Of a stretch of 64,000 nt of DNA, positions 12,140-23,013 are shown one piece after another. The notes below the pieces were generated by a model. The model searched no databases. It saw nothing but the letters and a program-made list of their open reading frames with translations, and was not told where the DNA came from. The stretch's first letter is position 1. Every line of letters starts with the position of its first letter. The position numbers and the translations under genes are program-made. The stretch is from Chlorocebus sabaeus (taxonomy: Eukaryota; Chordata; Mammalia; Primates; Cercopithecidae). The stretch lies in assembly GCF_047675955.1 (NCBI RefSeq), contig NC_132915.1:14193766-14257765 (forward strand). The letters run 5' to 3'.

Positions 12140-13125
12140 ACTACTGTACTCAGACCAGACAATAAATTATTTTTAAGAGCATTTTTAGGTTTACAGAAAA
12201 ATTGTGCAGGATGTACAAAGAGTTTCCAGATATCCTACCTGCTTTCCTCAGTTTCCCCTATTTTAACACCTTGCATTAGTGTGGTATGCTTGTTACAATG
12301 GATGAAAAAATATTGACACATTATTATTAACAGAAACCCACAGTTTATATTAGGGTTTGCTATGTATGTTGCACAGTTCTATGGGTTTTGACAAATGCAT
12401 AATGTTAGGTATTCACCACTGGAGTATTATACAGAATAATAGTTTCACCATTCTGAAAATGTACTCCACCTATTCATCTCACCCCCTCTCCTGAACTCAT
12501 GGTAATTACTAATCCTTTTACTGCTCTTTGTGTAGCTTTGCCTTTCCTAGCATGCTATACGGTTGGAATAATACATTCTGTAGCCTTTTCATATTGGCTT
12601 TAACTTAGCGATATGCAGTTAATGTTCTTCCATGTCTCTTCATGACTTGACAGCTCATTTCTTTTAATCATTTAGCACTATTCCATTGTATGGCAGTACC
12701 ACAGTTCATGTATCCATCCACCTATTAAAGGACATATTAGTTGCTTCCAATTTTTGGCAATTATGAATAAAGCTGCTATAAATATCTGAGTGCAGGTTTT
12801 TGTATGGACAAAAATGTTTTCAGCTCATTTGCATATATACCTAGTTGCACAGGTGCTACATTGTATGCTAAGTTTATGTTTAGTTTCGTAAGAAACTACC
12901 AAACTGTCTTTCAAAGTGGCTGTACCATTTCACATTTCCACCAATGATGAATGAGAGTTCCTCTGCTCCATGTTCTCACCAGCATTTGGTATTATCAGTG
13001 TCAGTTTTGCGTCTTATCCATCTTACTGGTGTGTAGCAGTATCTCATTGTTATTTTAATTTGTAATTCTGTAATGAGATATGATGTTGAGTATTGTTTCA
13101 TATACTTATTTGCCATCAGCATATT
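12140..13125 (-). mobile_element. Old L1 (L1M-type) 3' part, antisense
   Basis: Read on the minus strand this is an L1M 3'UTR followed by the ORF2 C-terminus. Plus-strand hallmarks are ttccattgtatggcagtacc, aataaagctgctataaat and gtatctcattg. The same family, similarly placed, occurs at 59570-60405. At about 13115-13126 the match stops abruptly and sequence from a different part of L1 takes over. Confidence 0.85.
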
Positions 13126-13177
13126 TTCTTTGGTATTGATTTCTAGTTTTATTCCACTGTGGTCTGAGAAGATATTT

Positions 13178-13195
13178 GATATAATTTTGATTTTT
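13178..13195. repeat. Target-site duplication, left copy, of the U2 fragment
   Basis: gatataattttgattttt is repeated perfectly at 13227-13244. The copy ends in TTTTT and the original target continues with AAAAA after the right copy, an ideal L1 endonuclease TTTT/AA site. Confidence 0.93.
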
Positions 13196-13229
13196 ACACT
13201 TGATCTCAGCCAAAAGGCTGAGAAGTGAT
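13196..13229 (-). pseudogene. U2 snRNA retropseudogene, only the first 34 nt
   Basis: The minus strand reads the 5' end of U2 snRNA (nt 1-34: the stem-loop I and branch-site-proximal region, CTTCTC then GGCCTTTTGGCT-like then AGATCAAGTGT) with 31 of 34 matches by eye. All three differences are transitions. The piece is flanked by perfect 18-bp direct repeats, which marks an RNA-mediated insertion by L1 machinery. It is truncated at the 3' side and has no poly(A). Its last three bases (13227-13229) are shared with the right repeat. No promoter, Sm site or snRNA function remains. Confidence 0.92.
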
Positions 13230-13244
13230 ATAATTTTGATTTTT
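13227..13244. repeat. Target-site duplication, right copy, of the U2 fragment
   Basis: Identical over 18 bp to 13178-13195. The first three bases overlap the U2 5' end. Confidence 0.93.
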
Positions 13245-13634
13245 AAAAATTTATTGTGACTTGTTTTGTGGCTTAAAGTTGGTCTATTTTGAAGAATCAT
13301 TCACGTGCAGATAAGAAAAAAACATATATTTTGCAGTTGTTGAGTAGAGTGTTGTATAAATGTCTGTTAGGTTCATTTAGTCTAGAGTCTGATTTAAGTC
13401 TAGAGTTTCTTTGTTGATTTCCTGCCTCAATAATCTGTCTAGTGATGTCAGTGGACTGTTGAAGTCTGTCACTATTATTGCATTGCTGTATAATTCTTTT
13501 CTTAGGTCTAGTAATATTTGTTTTTATGAATCTGAGAATTCCATTGTTGGGGGCATATATATTTAGAATTGTTATATCTTCTTGATAAATTGATCACTTT
13601 ATTTTATAATGATAGGGACAAACAGTAAAAAACA

Positions 13635-13898
13635 CAACTTTAAATCAATACTTTCAGGCACTTTAAATCAACAACAGTAAAAAAAGACAAAGAAGGTAAT
13701 TAGATAATGATTATATAATAATTATATATAATATATAATCATAATGACCTTTTTTGGTTATATAATGACAAAGAAGGTCATTATATAATAATAATTATAT
13801 AGTCATTATATATAACTATATAATGATTGCATAGTAATAATGACCTTTGTTGTCTTTTTTTAACTGTTAAAGTGTCATAAAATATTGATTTAAAGTTG
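13635..13898. repeat. Imperfect AT-rich palindrome with nested direct repeats
   Basis: The left arm (13635-13705: caactttaaatcaata, then acagtaaaaaaagacaaag) is the inverse of the right arm (13835-13898: ttgtctttttttaactgt, then tattgatttaaagttg). Inner hairpins repeat the atgacctt / aaggtcat pair at 13744-13780, and gacaaagaaggt occurs twice on the same strand (13686, 13768). A normal L1 carries this segment once, so it has been inverted and duplicated here. Confidence 0.8.
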
Positions 13899-14132
13899 TC
13901 TTAAAGTATTGATTATATAATAATGAACTTGTTTTATTGTTGTTGATTTAAAGTGTGTTTTATCTAGTATAAGTATAGCTATTCCAGCTGCTTTTGATTT
14001 CCATTTGCATGGAATGTCTTTTTCCATGCCTTTACCTTGAGTCTTTAAATGTATTTACCAGTTAGATGGGTTTCTTGTGAGCAACATATTTTTGGATCTT
14101 TTTAAAAAAAATCGGTTTCACTAATCTATACG

Positions 14133-14133
<1 letters not shown>

Positions 14134-14175
<42 letters not shown>

Positions 14176-14366
14176 AGACAGAGTTTCGCTCTATCGCCAG
14201 GCTGTAGTGCAGTGGCACAATCTCAGCTCAGTGCAACCTCTGCCTCCTGGGTTCAAGTGATTTTCATGCCTCAGTCTCCCTAGTAGCTGGGATACAGGTA
14301 CACACCACCACACTCAGCTAATTTTTGTATTTTTAGTAGAGATAGGGTTTCACCATATTGGCCAGG
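14134..14366 (-). mobile_element. Alu, antisense, 5'-truncated
   Basis: A 41-base T run (14134-14174) is followed by the reverse complement of Alu (gagacagagtttcgctct ... attggccagg). The left-monomer 5' end is missing. It sits inside the antisense L1. No clear target-site duplication was found. Confidence 0.93.
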
Positions 14367-14713
14367 AGTGGAGCATTTATTTTATTTACATTCAAGGTTA
14401 ATATTGATATGTGAAGCTTTGTTCCTGTCATAATGGTAATTGTTACCTAGTTGCTTTGTAGTCTCAATTGTGTAATTGTTTTATACCACTTGTGAGTTTT
14501 ATACTTTTTATGTGTTTTTATGATGAAGACATTTTGTCTCTATGTTTAGAACTTCTTTGACATTTCTTATAGGGCCAGTCTAGTGGTGTCAAATTCCCTT
14601 AGTGTTTGCTTGTCTGGGAAATACTTTATTTCTCCTTCATTTATGAAGCTTAATTTCGCAGGATATAAAGTTGTTGGCTGACAGTTTTTGTTGTTGTTGT
14701 TGTTTGTTTTTAC

Positions 14714-15015
14714 TTTGAGACAGAGTCTTGCTCTGTCCCCCAGGGTGGAGTGCAGTGGTGCAATCTTGGCTCACTGCAACCTCTGCCTCCTGGGTTCAAG
14801 TGACTTTTGTGCCTCAGCCTTCTGAGTAACTGGGATTATAGGGGCTCACCACCATGCCTGGCTGATTTTTATATTTTTGGTAGAGACGGCATTTCACAAT
14901 GTTGGCCAGGCTGGTCTCAAACTCCTGACCTTAAATGATCCACCCACTTCGGCATCCCAAAATGCTGGGATTACAGGTGTGAACCACCATGCCTGGCCTT
15001 TTTTTTTTTTTTTTG
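14714..15015 (-). mobile_element. Alu, antisense, near full length
   Basis: It reads ttgagacagagtcttgctct through gtgaaccaccatgcctggcc (14998). A 17-base T run follows at 14999-15015, and a GTT-rich tail precedes it. It lies within the ORF1 region of the antisense L1. Confidence 0.93.
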
Positions 15016-17648
15016 GAAGACTGAAAATAGGACCCTTATCTCTTCTAGCTGGTAAGGTTTCTGATGAGAAGTCTGCTGTTAGTGTTACGTGATTTCCTTT
15101 ACAGGTGATTAGACACTTTTCTCTTGCTGCTTTTAGGATTTTCTTTGTGTTGACTTTGGATAGTCTGGTGACTCTACACCTTGGTGATATTTGTCTTGCA
15201 ATATATCTTCTAGGAGTCCTCTGAGCTTCTTGTATCTGGATGTGTAAATCTCTAGCAAGACAAGTAAAGTTTTCCTCAATTATTCCCTCAAATAGGTTTT
15301 CCAAACTTTCAAATGTTTTTTCTTCTCCCTCAGGGATACTCATGACTTACAGGTTTGGATGGTTTATATAATACCATATTTCTCATTAAAAAATTATTTT
15401 CTCTGTATTTTTGTCAGATTGGGTTACTTCCAAAGACCTGTCATCGAGCTCTGAAATTCTTTGTTCCTCTTGGTCTAATCTATTGTTAAAGCTTTCAACT
15501 GTATTTTGTAATTGCTTCAATGAATGTTTCATTTCCAGATGTTCTTTTATTTTTTAAATCTTTTTCCTTAGTAAATTTTTCATTCATATCTTGAATTGTT
15601 TTCTGATTTCCTTGTGTTGTTTTTCAACTTTCTCTTGGATCTCATTGAGCTTCCTTACAATCTATATTTTTAATTCTTTATCTGGCATTTTAGAATTTTC
15701 ATTTTGGTTAGGATCCATTGTTAGATATCTAGTGTGATCCTTTGAGGTTAACATAACACACTCTTTTTTCATGCTGCTGGAATTGTTGTGTTGGTCCTTT
15801 CTTATTCTGAGGTGTCACTTCTTATTTTTGAATTTACTTTTGTTTGGATAGGACTTTTTATTTCTTCTTTGAGGATGACTGTAATGTATGTTGAATAGGA
15901 TTGTTTGGCTTTGCTTCTTGGTGCTTTTAGGGGGCCAAGGCTCTGTATGAATTCCTTGGTTATAGATAACCTTCGTTTGGTGGTTTTCTCAAATGCTGGT
16001 TGTGGTAGTGTTGTACTGGGCATGTGAGTAGGCTCTCAGTCTCCTGTACAGACAGGGAGATAGAGGTCTTCAGAAACTTATCTCGGTCCGTAGTGCTGTA
16101 CACTGAGTCAGCCAAATTTGGATTAGGTTGTGCAGTTTGACTTCCAGACCAGTAGGTGGCACTTGAAGGTAAGAGCTTCTGTGGCAGAAGCAGATGGGTA
16201 TATACTTGATCTTTTTTTTTCAACTGGGAGAAGCTCTGTGTTGTCACAGGCAATTATCTGGAATACACCGTTCTCTGAGTTTCCTGCTCAGCCCTGGGTT
16301 GGGGAGTGGACAAAGCTGAGTCAAGCTGGACCGCCAAGCTTGTTCTTGGATAACCCAATGCCAAGCACAAGCACAAGCCCTGATGGGGTGCTTAAGGTAG
16401 TTTCTGGTGAAATGCACAGAGGTCTTCTCAGGGGGTCAGGGGGCTGCACCAACTCCATGTCCTGGGCAGGTAGAAACACAGTCTTCTTCCCTATCGTGCC
16501 CCATCCCAGGGCTCATGACTCAGTTCAGACAGACACTTCTATCTTTAGGCCACAATGTAGCTGAGAGACATGGACAATGCCTTTCCTGTGTCTCTCTGAA
16601 GAAATGGCTTTGGTGTGGGGCCTCTTCCCTCAGCCCAAAATAGACAGCTTTATGGCTCACCTGTTCTTGCTACAGGAATACTGCCACTGTGTGTTTAGAG
16701 GCGGAGGGGCCCTGTTTTTTGTACAAGCTAGGGCCCAGTGGGGACATTGCCAGTAAGGATGCAATTATCCTTAATAGCCCTGGAATGGCTGTCCACAGGT
16801 ATGCTTAAACCAAACCCTGGCAGCAGCAGCTATGGGGGGAGTAGGAGGCTTCCTGTCCATTACTAGGCCCAAGCACTGCGGCCACCTGGCTGCTATGGCA
16901 GAACCACACTCTTCACCCACAGAGCCAAGCACAGTGCCCATTGTAGCTGTTGAAAGGAGTGCAGTCACTTTCAGCACAGAAGTGGGGAGCTCTCAGGAAT
17001 AGGAGAGCACACTCTATGGTTTCTTTTGTCTTAACAGGTGTTCCTTTGGCATGCTGCACTCTGCCTTGTCCTTGGAATAGCATGCCCTGAGGGTCAGACT
17101 CTCAGCTCTCCTGGGTCCAGCTGGTCCCATGTGGGTGCCACAATCTCAGTGGGTGCTGAGGAATGTCTGCAGGGGATTTGGTGATGTGGAGACACAAGAA
17201 CTGAGATTCCCTGGGCAGGATAGAGTCCCACAGTGGGTGCACACCCAGTGTGGTGCCCACTACCATAGCTCAAATTTGGGGGTTGCTGACAGTCCAGTGC
17301 AGTGCTCTCAAGAAATCCCCAAATTGCTGCCCACACCAATGCATGAGCTTGTGAAGGCAGAGGAGCTCTTCAACAGTTTGGAAACCAGCAATCTGTCACA
17401 GGGGTGAGGGGAACCCAAAACATCCCCACTTACCCTTTCCATGGGACCCCAAGTCCTTCAGGATTCAATTTCTGCCATACTCTTGCCTCCTTTTTTCTGT
17501 GCCCTAGCTTCTGCCTATGAATTTTCCAACAGGCCTTGACACTCATCTCTTAATCTTTTGAGTTATGATTATTCACCTCTAACTTTGGTTCTTCTTTTTT
17601 GGAGAGACCAGGTGATCAATGTCTCCAGTCAGTCATCTTGAAACTGCC

Positions 17649-18235
17649 CTAAAAATTTTACATTTTAATTGAGTCCAACTTATGCTTTGATGTGTTGATG
17701 TTTGGTGATTTTTATCACCAAACTGAAGATTTCCTAGATTTTCCTTCATGTTATCTTCCAGAAGTTTTATAGTTTACATGTAAGTCAATGGTTTATTTTG
17801 GCTTAAAATCTGTGAACAGTGTGTGATCTGTGTCTACTCTCATTTTTTTTGCATGTGAATGTCTAGTTTCTCCAGCACCATTTGTCAAAAAGATTATCCT
17901 TTCTCCATTGGATTGACTTTGCTTCTTTGTCAAATATCAATTGACTATATTTGTGTGGGTTTCTTTCTGGTCCCTCTATTTTGTTCCACTGATCAATTTG
18001 TTTATTCTTTTGCCAGTACCATACTGCCTTGATCACTTTGGTTTTATATTAAGTCTTAAAGTCAGGTAATATCAGTCATCTGACTTTGTTTTTCTTTAGT
18101 ATTGTGTTAGCTACTCTGGGTTTTTGCCTTTCCATATAAGCTTTAAAAAAGTTTGCTGATATCCACAAAATAACTAGCTCACGTTTTGACTTGGGTTGCA
18201 CTTTACCTATAGATCAATTTGGGAGGACTGCTTAT
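17649..18235 (-). mobile_element. Old L1 (L1M-type) ORF2 fragment, antisense
   Basis: Plus-strand hallmarks are ttatagtttacatgtaag, ccagcaccatttgtcaaaaa and tattcttttgccagtacc, which are reverse-complement ORF2. It resumes the 12140-13125 element after about 190 bp of missing consensus, so the two are probably halves of one insertion. Confidence 0.8.
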
Positions 18236-21060
18236 GATTGTACCAGGGCTTCCCTGGCACTGAGGGTTAAGTCATGCACCACTGTTTGTCTTTTGCCAGC
18301 CCAGGCTCTCATCCTTCCGATTTAAGTCAGGGAGCTCCTTTTGACTGCAGTGTCTTTCACAACCATCTCTGGCCACAAACAACAGCCACTTTGGTGCTTT
18401 TCAAAGATAGCAGTGCTTCCTTCACCAATGATTCTTTGAAAATCTTGGTGGAGGCCCGCTCAGGGGATACGGTTAAAGAGAGGTAAGCTGGCCACATGTG
18501 CAAATACACTGCAATATTTCCATCTCCTTGATATTTTGGATCTTTTCCTGTACATGTACCAGGGAATTTCCTTTTTCTCATCTTCATTTAGCTGAGTCCA
18601 GAAGTCAGTTAGTCCATTTAGATGGTGCATGGAAACCAGAGTCATTGGGAAGTGAATTCAAATGGACAAATTCAGTTTATTCACACATATACTCTTCAAT
18701 TTAAATTAGCAGAATCTTGCAATTCTTTCCCTTCTTGGGGTTGACTTCATAGTTGGTCTCCTAGGGTGTGACTGAATCTGGTTCAAGTATTAAGACTGAG
18801 AGAAGTCAGAGGTGGTGGGAGAGGGGTGGGAGGAGATCAGCTTTCCTTTCCAAGGTAACTGCCTTAAGTGAGTTCCGAAGAGGATCTTCAAACAAAACAG
18901 GAACAGCCTTGTTACATAAGGAAGAGGGCGTGCTTCTCCTGCCAAGGGAGTTTGGGGGCTTGAGTGACTAGGAATCATTCAAGTTTTCTTTTATAGTCCT
19001 ATTCTTATTCCCAGATTCCCACTCTTTCCTGCTGATAATTATAAAATCTTGTGAGGCTGATAATTCAGTTGACTTTGTAATTTGGCAATTTGTAGATGAA
19101 ATTGTGAATTTAGTTTTTCAGTTTTGGCCTTGTGGCTCAATTAACAAAATATTCTTTGAGCTCGGTTGTTTGTAAAAATGCAGCTGTTTAAAAGTTGTAA
19201 GCTGAGAATTTAGGACTCAGTGCATCACTGCTTTTCTTTAAGTGGTCCAGTTTTAAACTCATCCCTTGAGTTCATTCTTTGAGTTCTTCCTAATCTTCAT
19301 ATTACTATTATTATTATTGACAATGGCCACTTGGTTTCCCAAAGCCTTGTTTGCGGTGGGTGGTTCAATCCAGGTGACCATACCTGGTAATTTACCTAGC
19401 TGTCATGCCAAGTACTTCCACAGCCTGTATTTTCATACCAGCTGAATCTCAGCCTTTATTCCTAATCAGGCCAGACAACCAGTCTCAGGTTCTTCTCATT
19501 TCTTCAAAATTCTGTTTCTTACAGTCCCACATTGGGTGATTTTTATTCTGTCTTTTTTCCTACTGTCCTTGTTGGTCTTATTTTGCATCCTTGAAATTTG
19601 GGATAATAGTTTTTGGGTATTGATATGACTCTTTGGAGCCTAATGGTCACTATAATAGGGTGGACAAGTGTGTGTGTGTGTGGGGTCTTAAAAGAAAAGC
19701 ATGGACTGTGTTGGTTTGTGACTTTTCTTTGATCTCTGGGCTATCTGCTCTTTTGGCTAGCAGAGATGATCCCGTTTTCAACTTGAGACAGGTCCCGTCC
19801 CTGCCACCTCATATGTGCACATGGGGATTTACAGAGTACAGCCGTAAGATGTCCTCCACTGACCTGGTCTCATCCCAGCTTCCCAGCCACCTGTGGGATG
19901 GACAGGTGTTCTCTCCTTTGAAATGAGAAAAGAAATGGAGAGGCTTTTTAAAAGATGCCCAGGATTAGCCAGTAGCTGGGCCAAGAATGAAACCCACATC
20001 TTCCCATACCCTCAATACTGACCTCTCCATTAGGCTTTTCCCTAACACTTGAAGGGCCCAGCTCAAGAGCATCCATGAGAATGCCCCATACTATCATCTA
20101 AATATTCGTAAGCAATAGTCAGCTATTGAGTGCTACATGAAACATTCTCTATCCTCCTATATTGACAAATGGCTGCAATTTGGAATTTCCAGGAGCAGAT
20201 ACTGAGACTGAGTTTGTCCTGTATGGTATTTATTAGTGATCAACAGGGAGAGGAGGCAGGAGCAGGCAGAGAGAGAAGTCCAAATGCATTGCGGACTCCA
20301 CCAAGTCTCGGCCAACACTAGGTGTCCTAGAGAATATATGGCCCACCAGACGGTCCAGGGCAGGTAAAATTTCTGTGCCACTCTTCCTCCATCCCCAGGA
20401 CAGGGCATACCTTTGGATGAGGGGGCTCCATGCAGGCACAAACCTTGAAAAAGCTGACAGCTGGGTAATACGTCCTTCTTCTAACAAATGTTCCTTCCTA
20501 ACGACCTGTTCTGCTCAGGCAAGAGCAGCAGGGTAAGAGGACTTCCATCTCTCCCAACTTCTGGACATTCCAGCGCTCACATTCAAGCTCCATACCCCTG
20601 ACTCAACAGCTGCCCCTGGCCACTCTAGGGCCTAGGGTACATGACACGGTGGCTTGAGCCACCTTGGGGGACAACAAAGAGGCAGGATACCTTCTACCTT
20701 CAACACCCTGGAGGCGGGTGGGGAATTCCAGAATCCTCAGTACCCAGAGACTGGACTAAAACAGGACGGGGCACATCTGCTTTGCATTAGACCTCTTAAT
20801 TCCTGAGCAACCGGGAGCTGGAGGAGGTCTCTAAAGTAGGGGAGTAGAATAGGAACCCACGCCTCTTGCTCCAGTCAAAGGTATGCTACCAAATATCACA
20901 CTAAGATGTTGGGAGATTTAAAGGAGGATTTGCACATGGAAGGCTCCGAATTTTTTAGAGAAAGAGACTGAGTCCTAGCTAGCATTAAATAAAGCAATAG
21001 CTTAAACAATATCCATGAGATTTTTACTATTAGCGATATTCCTGGTGTAGCCCTGTCAGG
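18236..21060. other. Upstream flank of FRMD3, mostly single copy
   Basis: No gene was recognised. Two overlapping minus-strand frames at 18357-18645 look coding-like but match nothing I know. The block about 20157-20640 resembles a decayed LTR or other old repeat (tttattagtgatcaacaggg), but I cannot assign it. This stretch is the natural place for distal FRMD3 promoter elements. Confidence 0.5.
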
Positions 21061-21063
21061 GCT

Positions 21064-21084
21064 GTCACTCTCTCTCTCTCTCAC
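21064..21084. repeat. (CT)n tract at the upstream edge of the CpG island
   Basis: cactctctctctctctcac lies just before CpG density rises. Confidence 0.8.
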
Positions 21085-21593
21085 TCGCCCTGGGCCCAAC
21101 AACCCTTTCCCGAGGCGGAATCCCCCTGGCGGTGTGGGTCAGGATCGCTCTCTGTCCCCTACCCGCGCCAGGTCCCTGGAGCTGAGCAGAGCAGGGCGCT
21201 GTCGGGCGCGTGCGGGAGCCGGGGCCGGGACGAGCACTACCGGGAGCCCGAGCGACAGCGGCCAGGGGAGGGAGGAGGCGGCGAGGCTGAGGAAGACAGT
21301 CGGGCCCAGCTTGACGCAGCGGCGGCTGCGACTGAGCAGGCCACCACCAGGGCACCCGGGCCAGCCGCGCCAGCCATCCCTCAGCCTCCTCCTTCAGCTG
21401 CTCGGCGCGCGTGGGAGTGAGTGCGTCGCGCGCCCGCCGAGGGTCTCAGGCTCTGGGCATCCTCGGCAAGCGAGCCCGGGCAGAGGGAGGCGCACGAGCG
21501 CGCGCGACAGAAGGAGGCGGGGAAAGGAGGGGGCGAGGCGGAGGCGAGCGAACAGGAGGGAGGGACCCGCCCGCCGCGCCCCGGCCGCTGGGC

Positions 21594-21638
21594 ATGTGTG
21601 GCCGCAGGCGCCCGACGCTGCCGCTGTCCCGGGGCTGA
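21594..21638 (+). other. Possible short upstream ORF in the FRMD3 5' leader
   Basis: The ATG at 21594 has G at -3 and opens 14 codons ending at TGA 21636-21638, 104 bases before the main start. It matters only if transcription begins upstream of 21594. Confidence 0.4.
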
Positions 21639-21742
21639 GCCGCGCCCAGGTGTCCCGGACAGTGCGTGCGCGAGTGTGTGTCCGCGCAGGCGAGCACCGC
21701 GCCGGCCCTGAGCCTAGCGTTCGCTCTCCCCGGCCGCGGTGC

Positions 21743-21889
21743 ATGTTCGCCTCCTGCCACTGTGTGCCGAGAGGCAGGAGGACCATGAAAATGATCCACT
21801 TTCGGAGCTCCAGCATCAAATCGCTCAGCCAGGAGATGAAATGCACCATCCGGCTGCTGGACGACTCGGAGATATCTTGCCACATCCAG
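21743..21889 (+). CDS. FRMD3: FRMD3 (protein 4.1O) first coding exon
   Basis: The 49 codons (MFASCHCVPRGRRTMKMIHF ... SCHIQ) match the N-terminus of FRMD3, a FERM-domain protein of the 4.1 family. Residues about 31-49 (EMKCTIRLLDDSEISCHIQ) begin the ubiquitin-like F1 lobe of the FERM domain, which links membrane proteins to the cortical cytoskeleton. The related FRMD5 has a similar LLDDSE motif. The exon ends exactly before GTGTGC (donor at 21890), giving a phase-0 junction. ATG 21743 is chosen because it is the first ATG in this frame, although its context is weak (T at -3). In-frame ATGs at 21785 and 21791 have A at -3. The rest of the protein, including the C-terminal membrane segment known for the family, lies beyond the window. 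FRMD3 has been proposed as a lung tumour suppressor. Confidence 0.92.
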
Positions 21890-21897
21890 GTGTGCGT
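21890..21897 (+). promoter_or_regulatory. FRMD3: FRMD3 exon 1 splice donor
   Basis: CAG|GTGTGCGT. The invariant GT is present and CAG precedes it, but positions +3 to +6 (GTGC) depart from GTRAGT, so the site is of moderate strength. Confidence 0.8.
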
Positions 21898-23010
21898 GGA
21901 ACCGGGCGAGGGCGCGGGGCACACGCCGGGAGCAGGGCGGGGGGCCTTTGCGGTGGGCATGCGAGGACAAGGAACCCACTCCCGGAGGGGATTGGGGGAC
22001 TGCTAGAAAGCCAGATTTCGATTCCTCAGCCCTCTGAGGCTGGGGGGCCTTATCCTGGCGTGGGGGGCATGGTCCCCTGCAAGCTCCAGGCACGCGTTAT
22101 CCGCGCCCAGTCCCCTTCCTCTCGCGTGCACCCTGCGCGCGCGTCTCTCTGCGCCCAGACTAGGGGCGCGGGGCAGCTGCCTGCGGAGGGACTCTGGCCC
22201 CTCTGGGCCCTACTCCGCCAGGAGATGGGAGCTCCGAGGGCTGAGAGGGGCACCTGCATGTCGCCCACTGGTATTTCCTCCTTTCCTCCACGTGGAGAAG
22301 GCATGCATCCGCCGGGTTCACTCATTTCTCTCTCCCGCGCCCAGGCTCCGGAGACGCCCTCAGTCCCGGAACCATGCTTTCCGCTCCGTGTGGGTCCCCT
22401 TTACCCTCCGCCGGTGGTCTTCAGTTCTCCGCGTGGGGCGGTGGCGAAGTTTCCCCAGAGTGAGAGAGGCCGGGCTGCCCTGGGCGCCAGCCTTGAGGGA
22501 TGGAGCGCGCGCGATGCGTCGGACTGGAGCTACCTCGAAAGGAATGTGTGAAGTCTGAGTGTTTCAGAGAAAGGAAAAGAAAGGATTGTGAGGCCAGCAA
22601 GTGGGGAGCCCTGCAGGAACCTGGGTCCTGGGAAAAAGCGCCCCGTGGAATCTTGGTGGACATTCACCGTCACCCAAGTTGGAGGAGAAGGCTAGTTGTT
22701 TGGGTGAAGGCAGCTTTGCTGGCAACCCTGTGCTCGGGTAGTAAATGCCTCTGGGCTGTCAGGAGAGCTAGTGTGAGCTGCAAAGGTGTGCGTGCGTGTG
22801 CGTGTGCGTATTTGCGGTGGGTGAATATGTAGGCGGGTGAGAGCCCCTCTTCCAGGAACCCAAAGATGCCCCACTCGGTGCGCACACAATCAGGAAAGGT
22901 TGTGTCAGGGCTCGGCACAATTAACTTCCGAATTTTAAATCTATTTAACTATTTATCTCTGGGATTTCCTTTCTCACCTAACCTAGTCGAGTCTTGAGGC
23001 TCTGGAACTG

Positions 23011-23013
<3 letters not shown>

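Larger units (their letters stand above)
13126..17648 (-). mobile_element. Old L1 antisense: ORF2 5' part, ORF1 and 5'UTR
   Basis: On the minus strand this runs from the 5'UTR start (gggcagtttcaagatgactg at about 17648) through a long 5'UTR (about 15700-17648), an ORF1 remnant (about 14530-15690, with the 14894-15343 segment open) and the endonuclease half of ORF2 (13126-14400). The 3' half of the element is missing. The copy contains two Alus, a U2 fragment and a local palindromic rearrangement. ORF1 and ORF2 are beyond repair. Confidence 0.85.
21090..22520 (+). promoter_or_regulatory. FRMD3: CpG island promoter of FRMD3
   Basis: CpG dinucleotides are dense from about 21100 to 22520 and rare on both sides. 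Sp1-type GC boxes occur at about 21513 (ggaggcgggg), 21531 (gggcgaggcggaggcg) and 21566 (cccgcccgcc), and alternating GTGCGTGCGCG sequence lies near 21661. No well-placed TATA box is seen, so dispersed initiation is expected. The transcription start cannot be fixed from sequence. From 21100 to the start codon there is only one upstream ATG (21594). Published type 1 diabetes studies link variants near the FRMD3 5' end with diabetic nephropathy; I cannot place them here. Confidence 0.85.

Noticed and set aside
15802..17407. Frames of 73-144 codons on both strands at 15802-17407
   Set aside because: They lie in the GC-richer 5'UTR of an antisense L1 and show no conserved motif.
21394..22093. Long minus-strand open frames (188 and 215 codons) across the CpG island
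   Set aside because: GC-rich DNA with few stop codons. They overlap FRMD3 exon 1 in antisense, are rich in Arg/Pro/Ala and show no domain or motif.
22007..22560. Plus-strand frames continuing past exon 1 (to 22006, and 21739-22551)
   Set aside because: The exon ends at a clear GT donor that agrees with the FRMD3 exon boundary. The continuation is intronic CpG-island sequence.
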